Assembly: GCA_037951105.1 (NCBI GenBank)
Contig: JBAMJV010010132.1
Span: 21,512 to 85,511, forward strand
DNA: 64,000 bases
Direction of reading: 5' to 3'
Origin: Echinarachnius parma
Lineage: Eukaryota > Echinodermata > Echinoidea > Clypeasteroida > Echinarachniidae
A model generated the notes under the pieces. It worked only from the letters and a program-made list of their open reading frames with translations, did not search any database and was not told the DNA's origin. Positions 42,306 to 56,000 of this stretch are shown here, piece by piece (the first letter of the stretch is position 1; each line of letters opens with the position of its first letter). Both the position numbers and the translations under genes were made by a program.

Positions 42306-44510
42306 ACAATTATATTTTTACCAAAGAGCCAGAGGGGTCCTGAAAGTGCAGTAAAATACCATATTTGGCACAAAACGTGGCCCAATTTTGTTCTTGATAC
42401 TAGCCAATGATGCCCTCTCTGACTGTGGCCTTAGGTACTGGAAGTACGTGGATGATATAACAATTGTAGAGTCACGTATGCGGGATGCGCCCAGTGAGGT
42501 CCAGCCGACCATGGACTCATTAACTCAATGGTGTGATACAAACAATATGAAACTCAATCCTAATAAATGCCGCTCGATGTTAAAATTAATAATTTGACTT
42601 TAGCCCAAGTAGATTCAATGAAAGTCCTTGGTATTTTGATTAATGAAAATCTTAAGTGGGAGGATCAGGTGTATGCTATCATTAGGAAGACTAATAAGCG
42701 AATGCATATTCTTCGTTCTTTAATTCCATTTAAATTACCAATGAGAGATTTGAAATTGATTTATAAGGGATACGCTCGCCCCTTAGTAGAGCACGGAGTG
42801 CCTGTTTGGCACCCTGGTCTAACACAAATGCAATCAGCCTCTATTGAAAGAGTTCAGAAACGAGCACTAAGGCTGATTTTGGGTCCCCTTTATGGATCAT
42901 ATGATAACGCTTTGGATGTAACGATGGTCGAAACTTTGGAAGATAGGCGAAAAAAAAACATGCTTGAAGTTCGGCAAATCCCTCCTTAATTCCAATGATT
43001 TCCGGAACTGGCTCCCAGAACAGAGACCAGACACTGGAAGGCAGTTACGTCGTCAAACAAATTTATATTCTATTGGTTGTAGGACAGAAAGGTATAGGTC
43101 CAGCCCTATTCCTTACATTGTGAGATGCTTGAATGAGAATACTAATTAGATACCTTAAAATCCCCATGTATATTGATGCATGTAATACATTAGACACCTT
43201 AGTTATGTACTATTATAATATACTGGTTTGATTATTGTGTTATAATTGTTCACGCACATAATTCTGATCTTTATTATGATGCTTCCTTTGTGTGAGGCAT
43301 TTGTGTATAATAACGGGCAATTATACTTTGATGGTAAAAATGCATTTATTCACCCTTACGAATTGTATTGGATAATTGATTTGGACAAACTAATTATTAC
43401 AGCGAGATACAGTACTTTATAATTGTACATTTAATACTTTGACTTAAAAAGTGAGTTTTGATTATTATAAGCTATTGAACCAAACATAAATACTCTTATT
43501 TAAATGCATTTGAATTCGCATTTATGTGTACGAGTCTCAATTTACGGGTAATATCATTATATCCATACTCCATGTAATTGAATAAAGTTAGTTAAGCCAT
43601 TGAATGCAATAAATTATGATTCATCATTCTTTTTGGATAATTAATTCTTACTAATTTCCAAGAATTGCTGCTAGTTTATGTAGTTTTTGTATAAATCTTT
43701 AGCTTGCTTAGTAAGTGTTATATTAACTATAATTATTCTAAATTTTAAAAATTTACTTTAAAATATTAAATCTGCAGTAGAAAATCTAATTAATACACGA
43801 TGCCTTAATATTATATTATGAGCTTTTGTTATTACTCATTTAATGTATCGATATATACAACAACAATATTACTCACTGTCGTTGGTTAGTATTTGCGACT
43901 AATTCGTTTGCTATTCATTTGTGATTATTATGTCTTTCTCTAATTATTATATATATACAGATCTCCTTATATCTCGTGTCTAGTCGTTAAAGTTATTTGA
44001 TGTTTGTAAATATCGCTGCACATGACACTAATGATTCATATTTTATGTAGTAAGTATACAACCTTGGAAATTAATTTTTACTTAGTCCCATGCATCACAG
44101 CTATATTATTTAATTTTCGTAATTTTTTAACTAGCCCAGTAATTGTTATAGGAATCATAATGATTTTAATGTTATCTTAAAATATAAAATTTGCATTAGG
44201 AAATATAAATTGATACATGATGCCTATTGACTTTTGTAATCCCTTAATTGATAAATCGATATACAAAATAATAATATAATTTACTGTCTTTCGTTAGTAT
44301 TCATGCCTAATTTGTGATACTTTTCAGTAATATAATGATTTATTTCTCTAATTATTGTATATAATATATTAAGTTTTCTTTATACCTCGTGAGTTCATTA
44401 ATGTTATTTCCATGTTTGTAAATATTGTTGCAAATGACACTGCAATTCAGCTTGTAGCTGTGAATGTGACATTTTGTTGAATAAAATACCAATATTATTA
44501 TATTTCTAAT
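42306..44510 (+). mobile_element. 5'-truncated LINE with broken reverse transcriptase
   Basis: 42388-42594 encodes a polymerase palm remnant with the YVDD box (WKYVDDITIVES) and LNPNKCRSM. The frame then shifts to 42576-42960 (MKVLGILINENLKWEDQV, LVEHGVPVWHPGLT, RVQKRALRLI). It shifts again at a 9-A run (about 42950-42958) to reach KFGKSLLNSN, ending at a stop near 43149. This fits the C-terminal part of a jockey/CR1-like reverse transcriptase. An AT-rich 3' tail runs to about 44510, ending ataaaataccaatatt. Inactive. Confidence 0.75.
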
Positions 44511-44598
44511 TATCTTTCTGTCCGAATCGTGTGGAAATACGGCGTTATTTAATTAAGTCATGAGATTACTTAATTATATTCGTGTCCTAACTCGCTTG

Positions 44599-45150
44599 TT
44601 AAAGGTAGTGTTGAGTATCGGTATTTCCCGAAGGGCCCCCCCCCCCCGATATTTTGTGTGAGATAATGAAAAACTGACTGTCAAATCCGAAAGAACATAC
44701 AATTCTAATGACAAAATCAACTTTATTTGATCAAAATCGGTTCAGAAAAGGCTGAAATATCCATAAACATATTTCTATTCAAAATGTTTTTCACCGGCAA
44801 TCACCGGGCGATATTTTAGACTTTTAGAAAAAAAATCTAAAAATGCTTGAAGACTACTTTGAAAACAATCTGATAGGTTTTTTAAAAAGTCGTTGATGAT
44901 ATCTCTATTGAATAACAAACATTAAATGCACAATTTTGTATGAAAAAGGCTAAAACCAATGATTTGTTTTAAATAGCGCCCTCTTGAGTTGTAACGGCTC
45001 TTTTTGTATGATAATAGGGGTTTTATTTAGTCGTTTGTAATTATGTATACTTTTCGAGCATGGTGTAGATATAACTATTAATTTGTTCCGTAATGGTGCA
45101 CGTTTTGATTACTAAAGTAAAGTTTGACCAATACTCCACTATCCCTTTAA
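44599..45150. mobile_element. TTAA-type MITE
   Basis: TTAA at both ends; begins aggtagtgttgagtatcgg and ends tactccactatccctt. Contains cttgaagactactttg, which gives the uninterrupted version of the site into which the 63015 copy inserted in a sister element. Confidence 0.75.
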
Positions 45151-48100
45151 AGAATCAATTCATATATGTTTGCTCTGTAAAGCTTTAAAAGGGGAAAGAA
45201 TGAATAAAATTTAAAAAATGGATCAGAATGTAAATACACCATGGACGTTGTTGATGTAGGAGTTGGTTGAATAAACACTGCATATCATATTGTTGATTGT
45301 GTTGTCCCAATAATTTCAGAGCATTTCGGAATTTCTCATTTGTCTTTGTGTAAAGATTAATTTTGTTCAATATTATAAAAAAAAGAAGTTAAACCTTATT
45401 AGCATTGAACAATTCTACTTAAAATCACTTTAAGCTTCCACAGTTCTCCTGTACCTTGTTGGTGAGCGTATACCTATGTTAACAGAAATATTAATTAGAG
45501 TTTGTTTAAAATGTCTCCCTTATTATATTCATATCATAATTGAACTACAAACACGTCCCGGAATGTTGTTCGATTGTAGTGAAAATCAATGTGTAAGCGA
45601 GCAGTGCAGCAGGCAAACAAATCTTCCACCGCGGACTCTGGCCTGCGAATTAGCCGAAACCTTCGGCAGCGCAACCGTTACGAGTCGATGTACCCGACTA
45701 CATTGAGCCGAGCACGCACAAATTATGTACCGTCTGTATTACACGGGTGCGGATATCGTCAAACGGACGAGAATTACTGCAGCAAATCTACGGCAGGCCA
45801 TCAGTATTCGGTGATAAAATATGAACTCAATATGAACTCAATATTCGGGGTTTTCACCAAGTAAACAGTGGTCGTTTTCTTTCAAATTTTCACAAATCTT
45901 TCAATTGTATTTTACAATGATATTGATATAAGATTGAAGTCTCAAATGTCATTTTATGCAATATCTGACACTTTACATGGATCACTGTCTGCCCATGAAT
46001 TTGTTCGCATTATTTGTGCAACTTAGGATTTATTCAAACACATTTGACTCGTTCAGTAATGTTGTTGAAAATATTGTTCATACTCTTATGTTTTTGGTAT
46101 GTTATGTTTTGGTATGATTTTATGTTGCACAAGTTATAGTAATAACCACATATTTACCCAGATTTGCTTTGCACATGAAGATGGCAAACAAAATGGTTAC
46201 TCCTCAACCCTATTTTATAACTCTTAATATTTCTCAAAGAAGTTTCATAACTTCTTTGAAGAATATTTAGAGTTAATAGGGCTCAACATTTTAACAAAAT
46301 AATTCATTACGCTACAGTTATATTTCTCGTTTTTTCTGCTAATTGTGTTTGGACTTTAACAAAATGTTATATTTGTTATTTTAGTGAGTACTTTTCAGAT
46401 TAAAGGGATCTTGTAACATCTATATCCGCACAACAAAACAGATGAAGAACGATGATGTATCCATTATTAAATGTATTGCATGTAAACATCATTTATATCG
46501 ACCTTTATTTTATATCGGAGCAGTCAATTCGAACTGATAATAAAGTACTTCAAAACGCATGCATGTTGATTGTTAACAAAATGTATTTTTTGTGAGAGTC
46601 GGAATTGTTTTACCAAGTTAAATGTCTCAATGGAATTATTTTGAATGTGTTTTGTCTTCTCTAACAGTAGAACGAGCTTGTGTGAACTTGATTAAGACTT
46701 TGTGATGTGGAAATGAACAATGGTATTATCAGCCATTACACAGCACATACCGCATCATGCGATAGACAAAACAAATATAATCAAGCTGTCAAGTGTAATC
46801 AGTTGCTAAGCGGCAATATCAACACAATTTTCGTTGTTAAAATTGTGTATACAAATCGACTTCTACAAATTTTACTTTGACCATGTTAACTGATAACACA
46901 CGGAAGATAACAGGTGAACAAACAGACTACCGGACTTTATACACCTCCAGAACATGCAGATTATACGATCAAAGATTAAAGTTCTTTTATCTTTCAGCTA
47001 TGTGGAATACAGGTGTGTATATAATTATCCAGATTATTTATTGAGTGAAACAAAAGCAATATTGATGAGGTGGAGTAACCGTTTCGATCACATCCATTAC
47101 GCCCACGTTTTGTTTAATGTTTTTTTTTATTTTATTTAAATTATATGCCAGTCTACAATAACCAAAATATAATAAAGGTGTGTAAGATTGTATAATGATC
47201 AATGTGTACGTCATAACCCCGTAAGTAGTACCTCTCTTTGGGAAACGTATTGAAACCCTCGTTCCATGATGCTACTATTCTCCAACAGCCACTCGAATAG
47301 TTAATAACTGAATATATTTGAAGAACTTTGTTCCAACATGTGCTAAATCCACTTTCCACAAACATTGAGTTAGCGATATCAGTACATTGATAAACTATGT
47401 ATCTATCTAGCATCCAAATGTTGAGACAAATTACACAACACAAATCAAAAGATGGAACGTTTCATTTTCATTTTCCGGAAGGCATGTGTACAAAGTTGAA
47501 TAAAGAATCCTGATTTACTCCAAAGTTAAAAAGTTGATTTAGGGCCTTTTGGAATTAGGCTTTTCATTAATCGAAACAATATCCAAAGTCTAATTCATAG
47601 AGACACTGTTTTAATGGAAACATGTGGATGACAACGCCAACAACATAACTCGTAAATTAATCATATCTCATCAAAGCATACATGTCATAGGGGTTGGATT
47701 TGACAACGTCTTATACAAGTTTTCGAATTTGATGCATGTCATGTGCGAGTAGCGTTGATTATTGGAGCTGAAGAGCGGAGAGAGATTGCTACCCAATTAA
47801 TATATTCATTTATTTTTTAAAGACAACGGAAGGAAACAAATAAGGTAAGTCACAATTATTTTTTGATTAGATAGAAAAGCCTTGTGACAAATTCTATTCA
47901 ATTTTAATTACGTTGAGTTTTGATCAAACGGAATTTTAGTAACCCATGACAGTACAAACTAATAGTTATACACGATGGTCGAAAGGTATAGAAAATTACA
48001 AACAACTACGTAAAACCCGGTTATCATTAAAAAAGAGCCGTTACAACTCAAGAGGGCGCTCTTTAAAAACCCATTGGTTTCAACCATTTTTCATACAAAA

Positions 48101-48260
48101 TTGTGCATGTGATGTTTTTTTTTAAATAATGATTAAATTGATAGATTATCAACACCTATTTAAAAAACCTCTTTTCAATTTTATTGAAAGAAGTGTATGA
48201 GCATTTATGTATAAAGATATCGCCTTGCCAGACGATATATAAATACAATAATTTGAAATC
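45151..48260. other. Region without a recognisable gene
   Basis: AT-rich spacer before the third cassette. 45560-45800 is GC-richer with several short open frames (one cysteine-rich, ending CTRLH) but no domain I know. A strong gtaagt donor at 47845 after aaacaaataag could end a 5' non-coding exon. 47932-48250 is part of a reversed TTAA-type MITE. No EC-repeat exon is visible. Confidence 0.5.
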
Positions 48261-48496
48261 AAATTGTACAATTATTAGAGCATTCGAAAGGGAATGATTC
48301 TCATTTCACATGTTTTATTAAATTACCTTTCAAATAGAATTATAACAAACCAATTTAGTGTTAAGGGGCATTTCGGGCAGTACCAATACTCAAATTTACA
48401 ACAACAGAACAGCAAAGCTTCCAAACAATTTTGGTTGAGTTGGACTAATATCGAGTGCAGTGGCGTAGCTAACGGTGGCGCTTTGGGAGGGAGGAT

Positions 48497-48518
48497 GGGG
48501 GGGGGGGGGGGGGGGGGG
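48497..48518 (+). repeat. Poly-G tract (22 G) in a small foldback
   Basis: Within 48455-48625, whose ends carry agtggcgtagctaac and tacgctacgccac. The same 'gcgtagc' flank accompanies poly-G runs near 61305 and 62090. Confidence 0.75.
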
Positions 48519-48677
48519 TGACACGTGCCCCCAATACGGGGAAAATATGTTAAAGCATAATAAAGAAATACCTACCCCCCAAAATTCATGTACCCCCAAT
48601 CAATCCAAGTACGCTACGCCACAACTTGAACAATATTAATTATAATATTCAATAAAATATTTGTGACAACTGGCACG

Positions 48678-48895
48678 TAATGCCCGGTGCAGACAGAGCC
48701 GACTCGACTGGTTGTCATTCCGATCGGCTCAGTTTTCAGTGCCTCGCGACACACATTTTGCCAGTCGAGAGACAGTCGGATGCCAATTGGGGCCGATTCA
48801 ACACGATAAATCTGCTCCGACCGACCGGGCCCAACTCTAGCCTGATTAAAACCAGTCGGATCGGGTCGAGTCGGCTCTGTCTGCGCTGGGCTTAA
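48678..48895. mobile_element. TAA-target MITE, copy 1
   Basis: TAA at each end. Inverted ends cagacagagccgactcgac and gtcgagtcggctctgtctg. Other copies at 50167-50394 and 61366-61599. Confidence 0.8.
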
Positions 48896-48968
48896 AAGAC
48901 AAAGAACGAATATAATAGCTTCATAAATGTAAGTTCTAACGTATACCTCGTCTATTTCCTATGTCCAG

Positions 48969-50041
48969 CCACACATAGTGACCCTGTATGCACTGGTATA
49001 TATAGTCGATTGGAACTCGACCAACGTGGAAATGGTACGTCAGTCATCATCCAAACTAAATCGTTACAATAATCTATTGGGGAAAAGATATCATAATAAT
49101 CAGAATAACGTCATCATAGGTAAATGTAATATTACTATCTTGTTTTGATTGATTTTTTTTTGTTTTAAACTTTAGCTAGAAATGCAATATTTAAATATAA
49201 ATTATATATCGTGTGCCAGTTACAAGCAGGTCTATGTTCTGATATCATTGATTATGGTTAAAGGGATAGTTGAGTTCTGGTAAGGAGAGTACAGTTTTGG
49301 TGAAACTGAATTTTAGTAACCAAAACCTGCATCATTACATTAAAAACTAATATTTATAACTAGAAAGGAACAAAAAATTACAAATGACGTAGTAAAGATC
49401 ATGTTATCATTCAAAAAGAGCCGTTAAAACGTAAGAGGGCGCTCTCTAAACACTCATCGGTTTCAACCATTTTGAATTAAATATTGTGCATGTGATGCTT
49501 TGTTGAAATAGTGATTAGATAGAGAAATAACGAACAACTATTTAAATACCTATTTGTAACTTTTTGAAAAGAGGAAGCATTTTTTTTGAATTTTTAACGG
49601 CTGGTTCAAAATTCTCTAATAAACCCGGGGCCCCGGGTTTATTACAAATTGTTATATTTATGGATATTTCAGCCGTCTCTGAACCGATTTTGATCAAACA
49701 AAGATGATTTTATTGTTTAAATATTATGCTCTTTCAAATTTTACACTCAGTATTTCATTACCTCACAAAAAAAAAAGTAGTCTAGCGCCCTCTCTACCAA
49801 AACTCAACTATACCTTTAAATCACATGACTAAATTATACACACATAGGCGTATAGGGCACATTTCATTATATTTATATCATATTTACGCAATCAAATTCA
49901 CGTGATCAAACAGGCGATTGAGGTTCTATCGAACTCGGACCCGAGTGGTGAGGAGATTGCAAGCATCGTCTTCGGATCCCTCGATGCCCTGGTAATCATC
50001 GTCATCATCGTCCTCGTCGTTTACTTCTTCAGCATGAAAAG
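48969..50041 (+). CDS. Third cassette exons A-B: juxtamembrane strand and TM helix
   Basis: Exon A (48969-49034) follows cctatgtccag and is 66 nt, phase 0 to 0. A second open frame exists, but only phase 0 gives the TLYALVYIVDWNSTN strand, comparable to TLMKLHVINNFNNT in gene 1's MAD. Its last codon is ATG, so translation could in principle start there. Exon B (49914-50041) carries the stalk and a helix rich in I and V, with donor gtattc in phase 2. Confidence 0.72.
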
Positions 50042-53000
50042 GTATTCCGCGTATTTTAAGTTTAGATTCGTAAATTAATTGCACGGAACCATCTCGTGAA
50101 AGCATTGTGCACGATTCGTAAATTAATTGCACGGAACCATCTCGTGAAAGCATTGTTCACGATTCGTAAAGCCCTCTGCAGACAGAGCCGACTCGACCCG
50201 ATTCGACAGGTTTTCATTCGGATCGGCCTAGTTTTCAGTGCCTCGCGACACACATTTTGCCAGTCGAGAGACAGTCGGATGCCAGTTGGGGCCGATTCAA
50301 CACGATGAAACGGATCCGACCGACCGGGCCCACTTCTAGCCTGATTGAAACCAGTCGGATCGGGTCGAGTCGGCTCTGTCTGCAGAGGGCTTAATACACC
50401 ACACACTGGCTCAGTAGTATGTAGTTCCCAACACAAGCCTAGTTCAAAATCTTATTGAATTATGAAAACAAGCAAATATATCCTTTACATTTATTGAATC
50501 AATATTACTGGACAGTTTATTAATGAAATCGTTTAAATTGCAAGATATAGGAATAATTATGCCCTGCCTCGTGTGGTTACGTTTGTATTATCTTAAAGTA
50601 TTGATACAGGAATATTATTACATGTTGTAGCGTTTGAAAATTGTATAGCTTAAGATAATGTCTAATTTATGTTTAATGTACGCCAAACAGGTTCAGATGT
50701 ATCAGCATTTTGTCGACAATAAATCAAACCGTCAATTCAATCTAATTTCATTTAATTCCATGGGGATAGATATAAAGCCATTACTCATTATTAATTTAAT
50801 CCACATTGCTGCTCTCTACCCAGGAGTATAAAATGGGTACTTGGTCGGGTGTTAATTAGCCAACGTTGGGCAGCTGGGCAAGTATGCTCCCCAGGGAGTT
50901 GAGACGGTGCGCATGATAATTGTGCGGGTTTGAACTGTACCTGATGACCAAGGGTAATAATAATGCGCTTATAAACATTGTATTAAGCGCTTTATAAATG
51001 TTATATTATCATTATTATTATTGTAACATCTGGGCAAACGGTAAAACATCATTATTTTCTTTTGATTCATGACAATTCATACTAACATAAAACTTATTAT
51101 ATTACGTAATCCCCAGACCAGCTAAGAGCATGAAGAAGGGACAAGATGAAATTGAGACACCGGGGACAAACTCGGAGACAAACTCGTATGCTGAGGAGAA
51201 GTAAGTTGTATAATCTGAATATGACAACCTCACTTCCAGGATGCGCTAAATACACTTTCCATAAAATTTAATAAATCCATAAATATTTCATATTTAGGGA
51301 ACGATATCCGTACACTAATAAGCTACGTAGCTAACTAGAAATATAAATTTTAGGACAACTTGCACAATCATAATCAAAATATGGGATGTCCCTTTCTCAT
51401 CTGTTCACAGACATGTCTTCAAATTTGGCCACAGAAACCTGTTTTTCTCCAAAGCTGGAAAAAAAGTGGATTTATTGCTTTTTGGAATTAAGCTCTTCAT
51501 ATAATGATTACGTTATTCATATGGTTTGATATCGATGTTATATTTAAATGTTTCTCCAATCAATACATGTTTTCGCATGAAATGTAAACGTGTCATACAC
51601 TATCATTGAAAAAGGAAAACATTTCGCAAAGTTTTATAGACAATTATCACGTTATAAGATTATCGAATCAGGTCATTGATGCATGATCGAAATAATGACT
51701 CCAGTCTCATCGCGTACCTAGTACAGCTTGTGCTATGTTATGTATTAAAACGGAATTTTTTATTGCAGCTGATCACCACCATAATTAGGATTGCTATCAA
51801 TCAACGCACTCTCGTATTCAATTAGGGACTCGAGTCTTTGACAAAGAGCCCCCTCTATGGCGATAGTTGAAGTAGCCAGCTCATATCTATCACTCGCTAT
51901 ACGTGTACGAAATAATTACTATAGGAGGAGGGACAAAGTCGAACAAATTAACTCAAGTTTTCCTCATCTCTAAACTAAAACAGAACATTATATTGTTGCA
52001 AGTCATTGCGAACACATTATATGAGAGGTTATACCTCGAAAAGGGGATTGGTTGTGCTCATCACCCAATCGAAGATGTAATACAAGCATACAATAGCAGC
52101 CTAGTCGAATACGTACACGCACATGACATAGTGAATGTTAGAACAGTCTAGTCAATATAGGGTCTTGACCTTGGCAAAATTGCAACATGGGGATTTTCTT
52201 CGGAATTCTGTTCAGGAAACTCCCCTGAACAACATAATAAAAGTCCTAAGAAATCGAAGCTGGGGAAAGTGGTTTAATTTGCATTATAAAGATAATTAGC
52301 TAATTTGCATATTTCTGAAATGTGGTTAGGGGTCATTTTCTATCTAGGAATAGTACAATATTGATAAAAACGATTATTCTCGAGTAATTTGGGGCAAGGA
52401 ATCCAGTTACGGTGCTCATTTGCATGTGCCGTATGGGCAACACCCTAACAGCTAAGATGGCTGCCCCTAATTTGCATATTAATGAATATTATTGATTTTC
52501 ATTGGTTTCAGCCTCTAATAAGCAATAATTCCACATTATTATTTTTCATTCATGTTCTAAACATGTAGTAAAGCTATTTCAGATTAGTTGTCACCTTGGC
52601 AACCTCTAGAAATGCATATAATTTGCATAATTAGGTTATTTACCTAATTTGCATATTCCCCCAAATTGAGTTTATTGGGAACCCAAAAAGTAAAAATTAC
52701 AAATTATACCGGTTTTGGTGGGCAACAAGTCCATTTGTAATACTTATTTCCATATATCACCATGGCAACCTTCTTAAATCCAAGATGGCTGCTTCCCAGA
52801 TTACACAATGTAATGATACACGACTTCATTCTTTTGGTTAAATTAGAACGATATTATAATTTGTGGACTCTAAATTATTGGATTTAGCAATTAGAATACT
52901 TGAATTTCAATATAGTTGGTTGCTAACAGTAACAAAATTATACTCTTATAAAATACATGCCGTTAAATTGGCAAGCATTATCTCCTTTAAAATGCCAAAG

Positions 53001-56000
53001 GCGGCCATCTTGGATTTATGTGGGTTTCCAAGGTGATACGTAGAATTAGTTATCATACATGAAGTGCTGCCCCCCAAAATCTTGGAAAAGTGGTATTTTT
53101 TGTCTTGTTTACCTTCTGGGTTTACAATATCCACGATTTTACCTGATTTCTGGGAATATGCAAATTGTGTAAATAATCTAATTATGCAAATTATATGCAT
53201 TGCTAGAGGTTGCCAAAGCGGCAACCAAGCTGAAATATCTTTAATACACATTTAGAACATGATTGATCAGAAACCCTGCAATGATTGCTTATTACAGGCT
53301 GTAACCACTGAAAACCAATAATATTAATAACTAGAAGGCCGACAAAGTCAGCATACCCACGCCTCCCATTAGCCCTGTTCTACCCCTTCGTCGGCCTCAA
53401 CCCAGTCTAGATGTATTCAATATGTAAAAATGAACATCTGTTCATCTTCACATTAGTGTCGGGTCAATAATAATTATTAAATAAATAAATGTATTTTTCG
53501 GAAACTTACCAATTTCTTGGCGCTTCAAAGTTCAGATCAGCGTGTTGCAATTCAATTCCGTTCCGTATTAATTAACCCGGAATCGAAAGTACCGTACCAT
53601 AACATATGGTACCGTGCGCGCGATCGCGATGCACACCTGGACTAAACTTGTTAGTTGCTGCTCGATTGGATTCAGCGCGAGCGAGGTTACCGTATACGTA
53701 CCGCGCCTATAACGTGCAGATATTATTTAGGCACACACGTGCATTAAATACATACTCAAACTTCAAGGTTCCACAGAATTTGCAGGGGTCAACCAATCAT
53801 CACCAAAATCTAATCGATTCTTCCATGTCACTATCCAAACATTCCCTGAAAATTTGGTGCAAATCCGTTCACCCGTTCTCTAGTTATCTTGTACACAAAC
53901 AAACAAACAAAAAAAAAAAAAAAAAAACAGACAAACAAACAAACATACGGAACCCTTTACATAACCCCCTGCCGATTTCATCGGCGTGGGTAAATATGCA
54001 AATTAGGGGTAGCCATCTTGGCTTTTAGGGTGTTGCCCATTCGGCACATGCAAATGAGCACCGTAAATGGATTCCTTGCCCCAAATTTCAGAAATATGCA
54101 AATAAGCTTAGTATCTTTATAATGCAAATTAAACCACTTTCCCCAGCTTCGATTTCTTAGTATGTTGTTCAGGGGAGTTTTCTGAACAAAAATTCGAAGA
54201 AAAATCCCATGTTACAATTTTGCCGAGGTTACCCCCTAATATTTGCTAGATTGACTGGACTGTAGCATTGGTAAAGTCTTTGGGATGACCGGTCGCAACT
54301 GGGGCTCGAACCCACACCCCCGCAATGAGACGGACGCTTAAGCTCTCAGCCATAGTGATCATTTAACACAAGTAAGAACCCAATTAAATGTTTCCCCCTT
54401 TTAGCTTAATGCAGATTGTCTGATTGGTTGTAACATTTTGGACTTCGAATCAAGGTTTGAGAGCAAACAATTATGACAATATAGCACATGGTGGGCTTTT
54501 ATCATTCTTGATCGGTTGTAACTAATGCACAGATGAGCTTTCCTGTCAACGATATCTACGGGAGGGTGACGACGACGTGGACTGTATCGATCTATCTGGC
54601 GTACGTCGTCCTCAGCTAGAGGGCGGCTATAGTGAACAGGGGCAGGTGGGGAATGAACGTTATCATGACCTTAGAACGTACAATTCCGTCACGTTCTAGA
54701 AAGATTTGGAAATACCTTGCCTATACGCATGATAATGGCTGTTCTCTTGATCGGTTGTAACTAGTGAACATAATACTTTCATGTCATCGATAACCACGTG
54801 ACGACGACGTGGATTGTAACGATCTGGCGTCGTCCTCAGCTAGAGGGCGGCTAGTGAACGTGGGCAGGTGGGAACGGAACGTTAGCACGACCTCAGAACG
54901 TACCACCATACCGGAAAGAACACACTTTGCCTCAGTGTGAAGTGTAAACACAGTGTGTGTTATAGTGTGGATCACAGCGTGAAAACCAACTCACAATGTG
55001 GATACACACAGTGACACTACTATGAGTGCACTTTCGCCACAGTGTAAAATGTAAAATAGTGCGCTCACACTATGTATCTCAGCAATTTCACAGAGTTTTT
55101 ACAGTGTGTTCACAGTGTGAATTGGCTTTCACATTTTGAAAACGCTCCAATTTAACACTATGCCTATGGTCCACACTGTGAAACATAGTGTGTTCGCACT
55201 GTGATCACACTGTTACACACTGTGTGCATTCCAGTAGGGCATTCCGTCACGATATGATTTGGAAAATACCATGTCTATACGCATGTTTATCTTGATGGGT
55301 TGTAACTAGTGAAACTAGTGAACTTTCCTGTGAACGTTATCTACGTGACGACAACGTGGACTGTATATCGATCTATCTGGCGTCGTCCTCAGCTAGAGGG
55401 CGGCTAGTGAACGTAGGCAGGTGGGGAGTGAACGTTATCATGACCTCAGAACGTACCATTCCGTCACGTTCTAGATAGCTTTGGAAACTACATTGACTGC
55501 ACGCATGATAAGGGTGTTCCATGCTAACAAACACAACAATTTTCTCTATTTTATCCAGGAATCCTATGTATGCACATTATGAAGAGACCCCGTATGTCGA
55601 TAAAGACATACAGGCAAGCATTCAGTAAGTACCAATTCTGATTTGACTTTAGCATAATAATGTATATTTCATAATCAAATTTAAAATGGCAGGTATTATC
55701 CAAAATTAATTAAAATATGCATAATAAGAAACATAAGGATAATCATGTACATGACTTTTCAATAAAACAATGTAAATTATGTAATCATAATCATAATGTA
55801 AGAATAATGTACAAAATACTTCTCATGACATGGAAAGCTCTCAATGGTCTCCTCAATATATATTAGATTTGGTTAGTGTATATGTACCAAATAGAAATAT
55901 TCGCTCCCTGAATTGTAATATGTTATCAGTACCACAATTATGGAATTCTTTGCCAGTTAATGTTAGAAATGCAACATCAATTGAGTCATTTAAAATATGT

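Noticed and set aside
50062..50436. 124-codon minus-strand open frame
   Set aside because: Made of the 48-bp tandem duplication and the palindromic MITE.
53606..54028. 140-codon open frame
   Set aside because: Crosses a poly-A/CAAA tract and a foldback arm; no domain.
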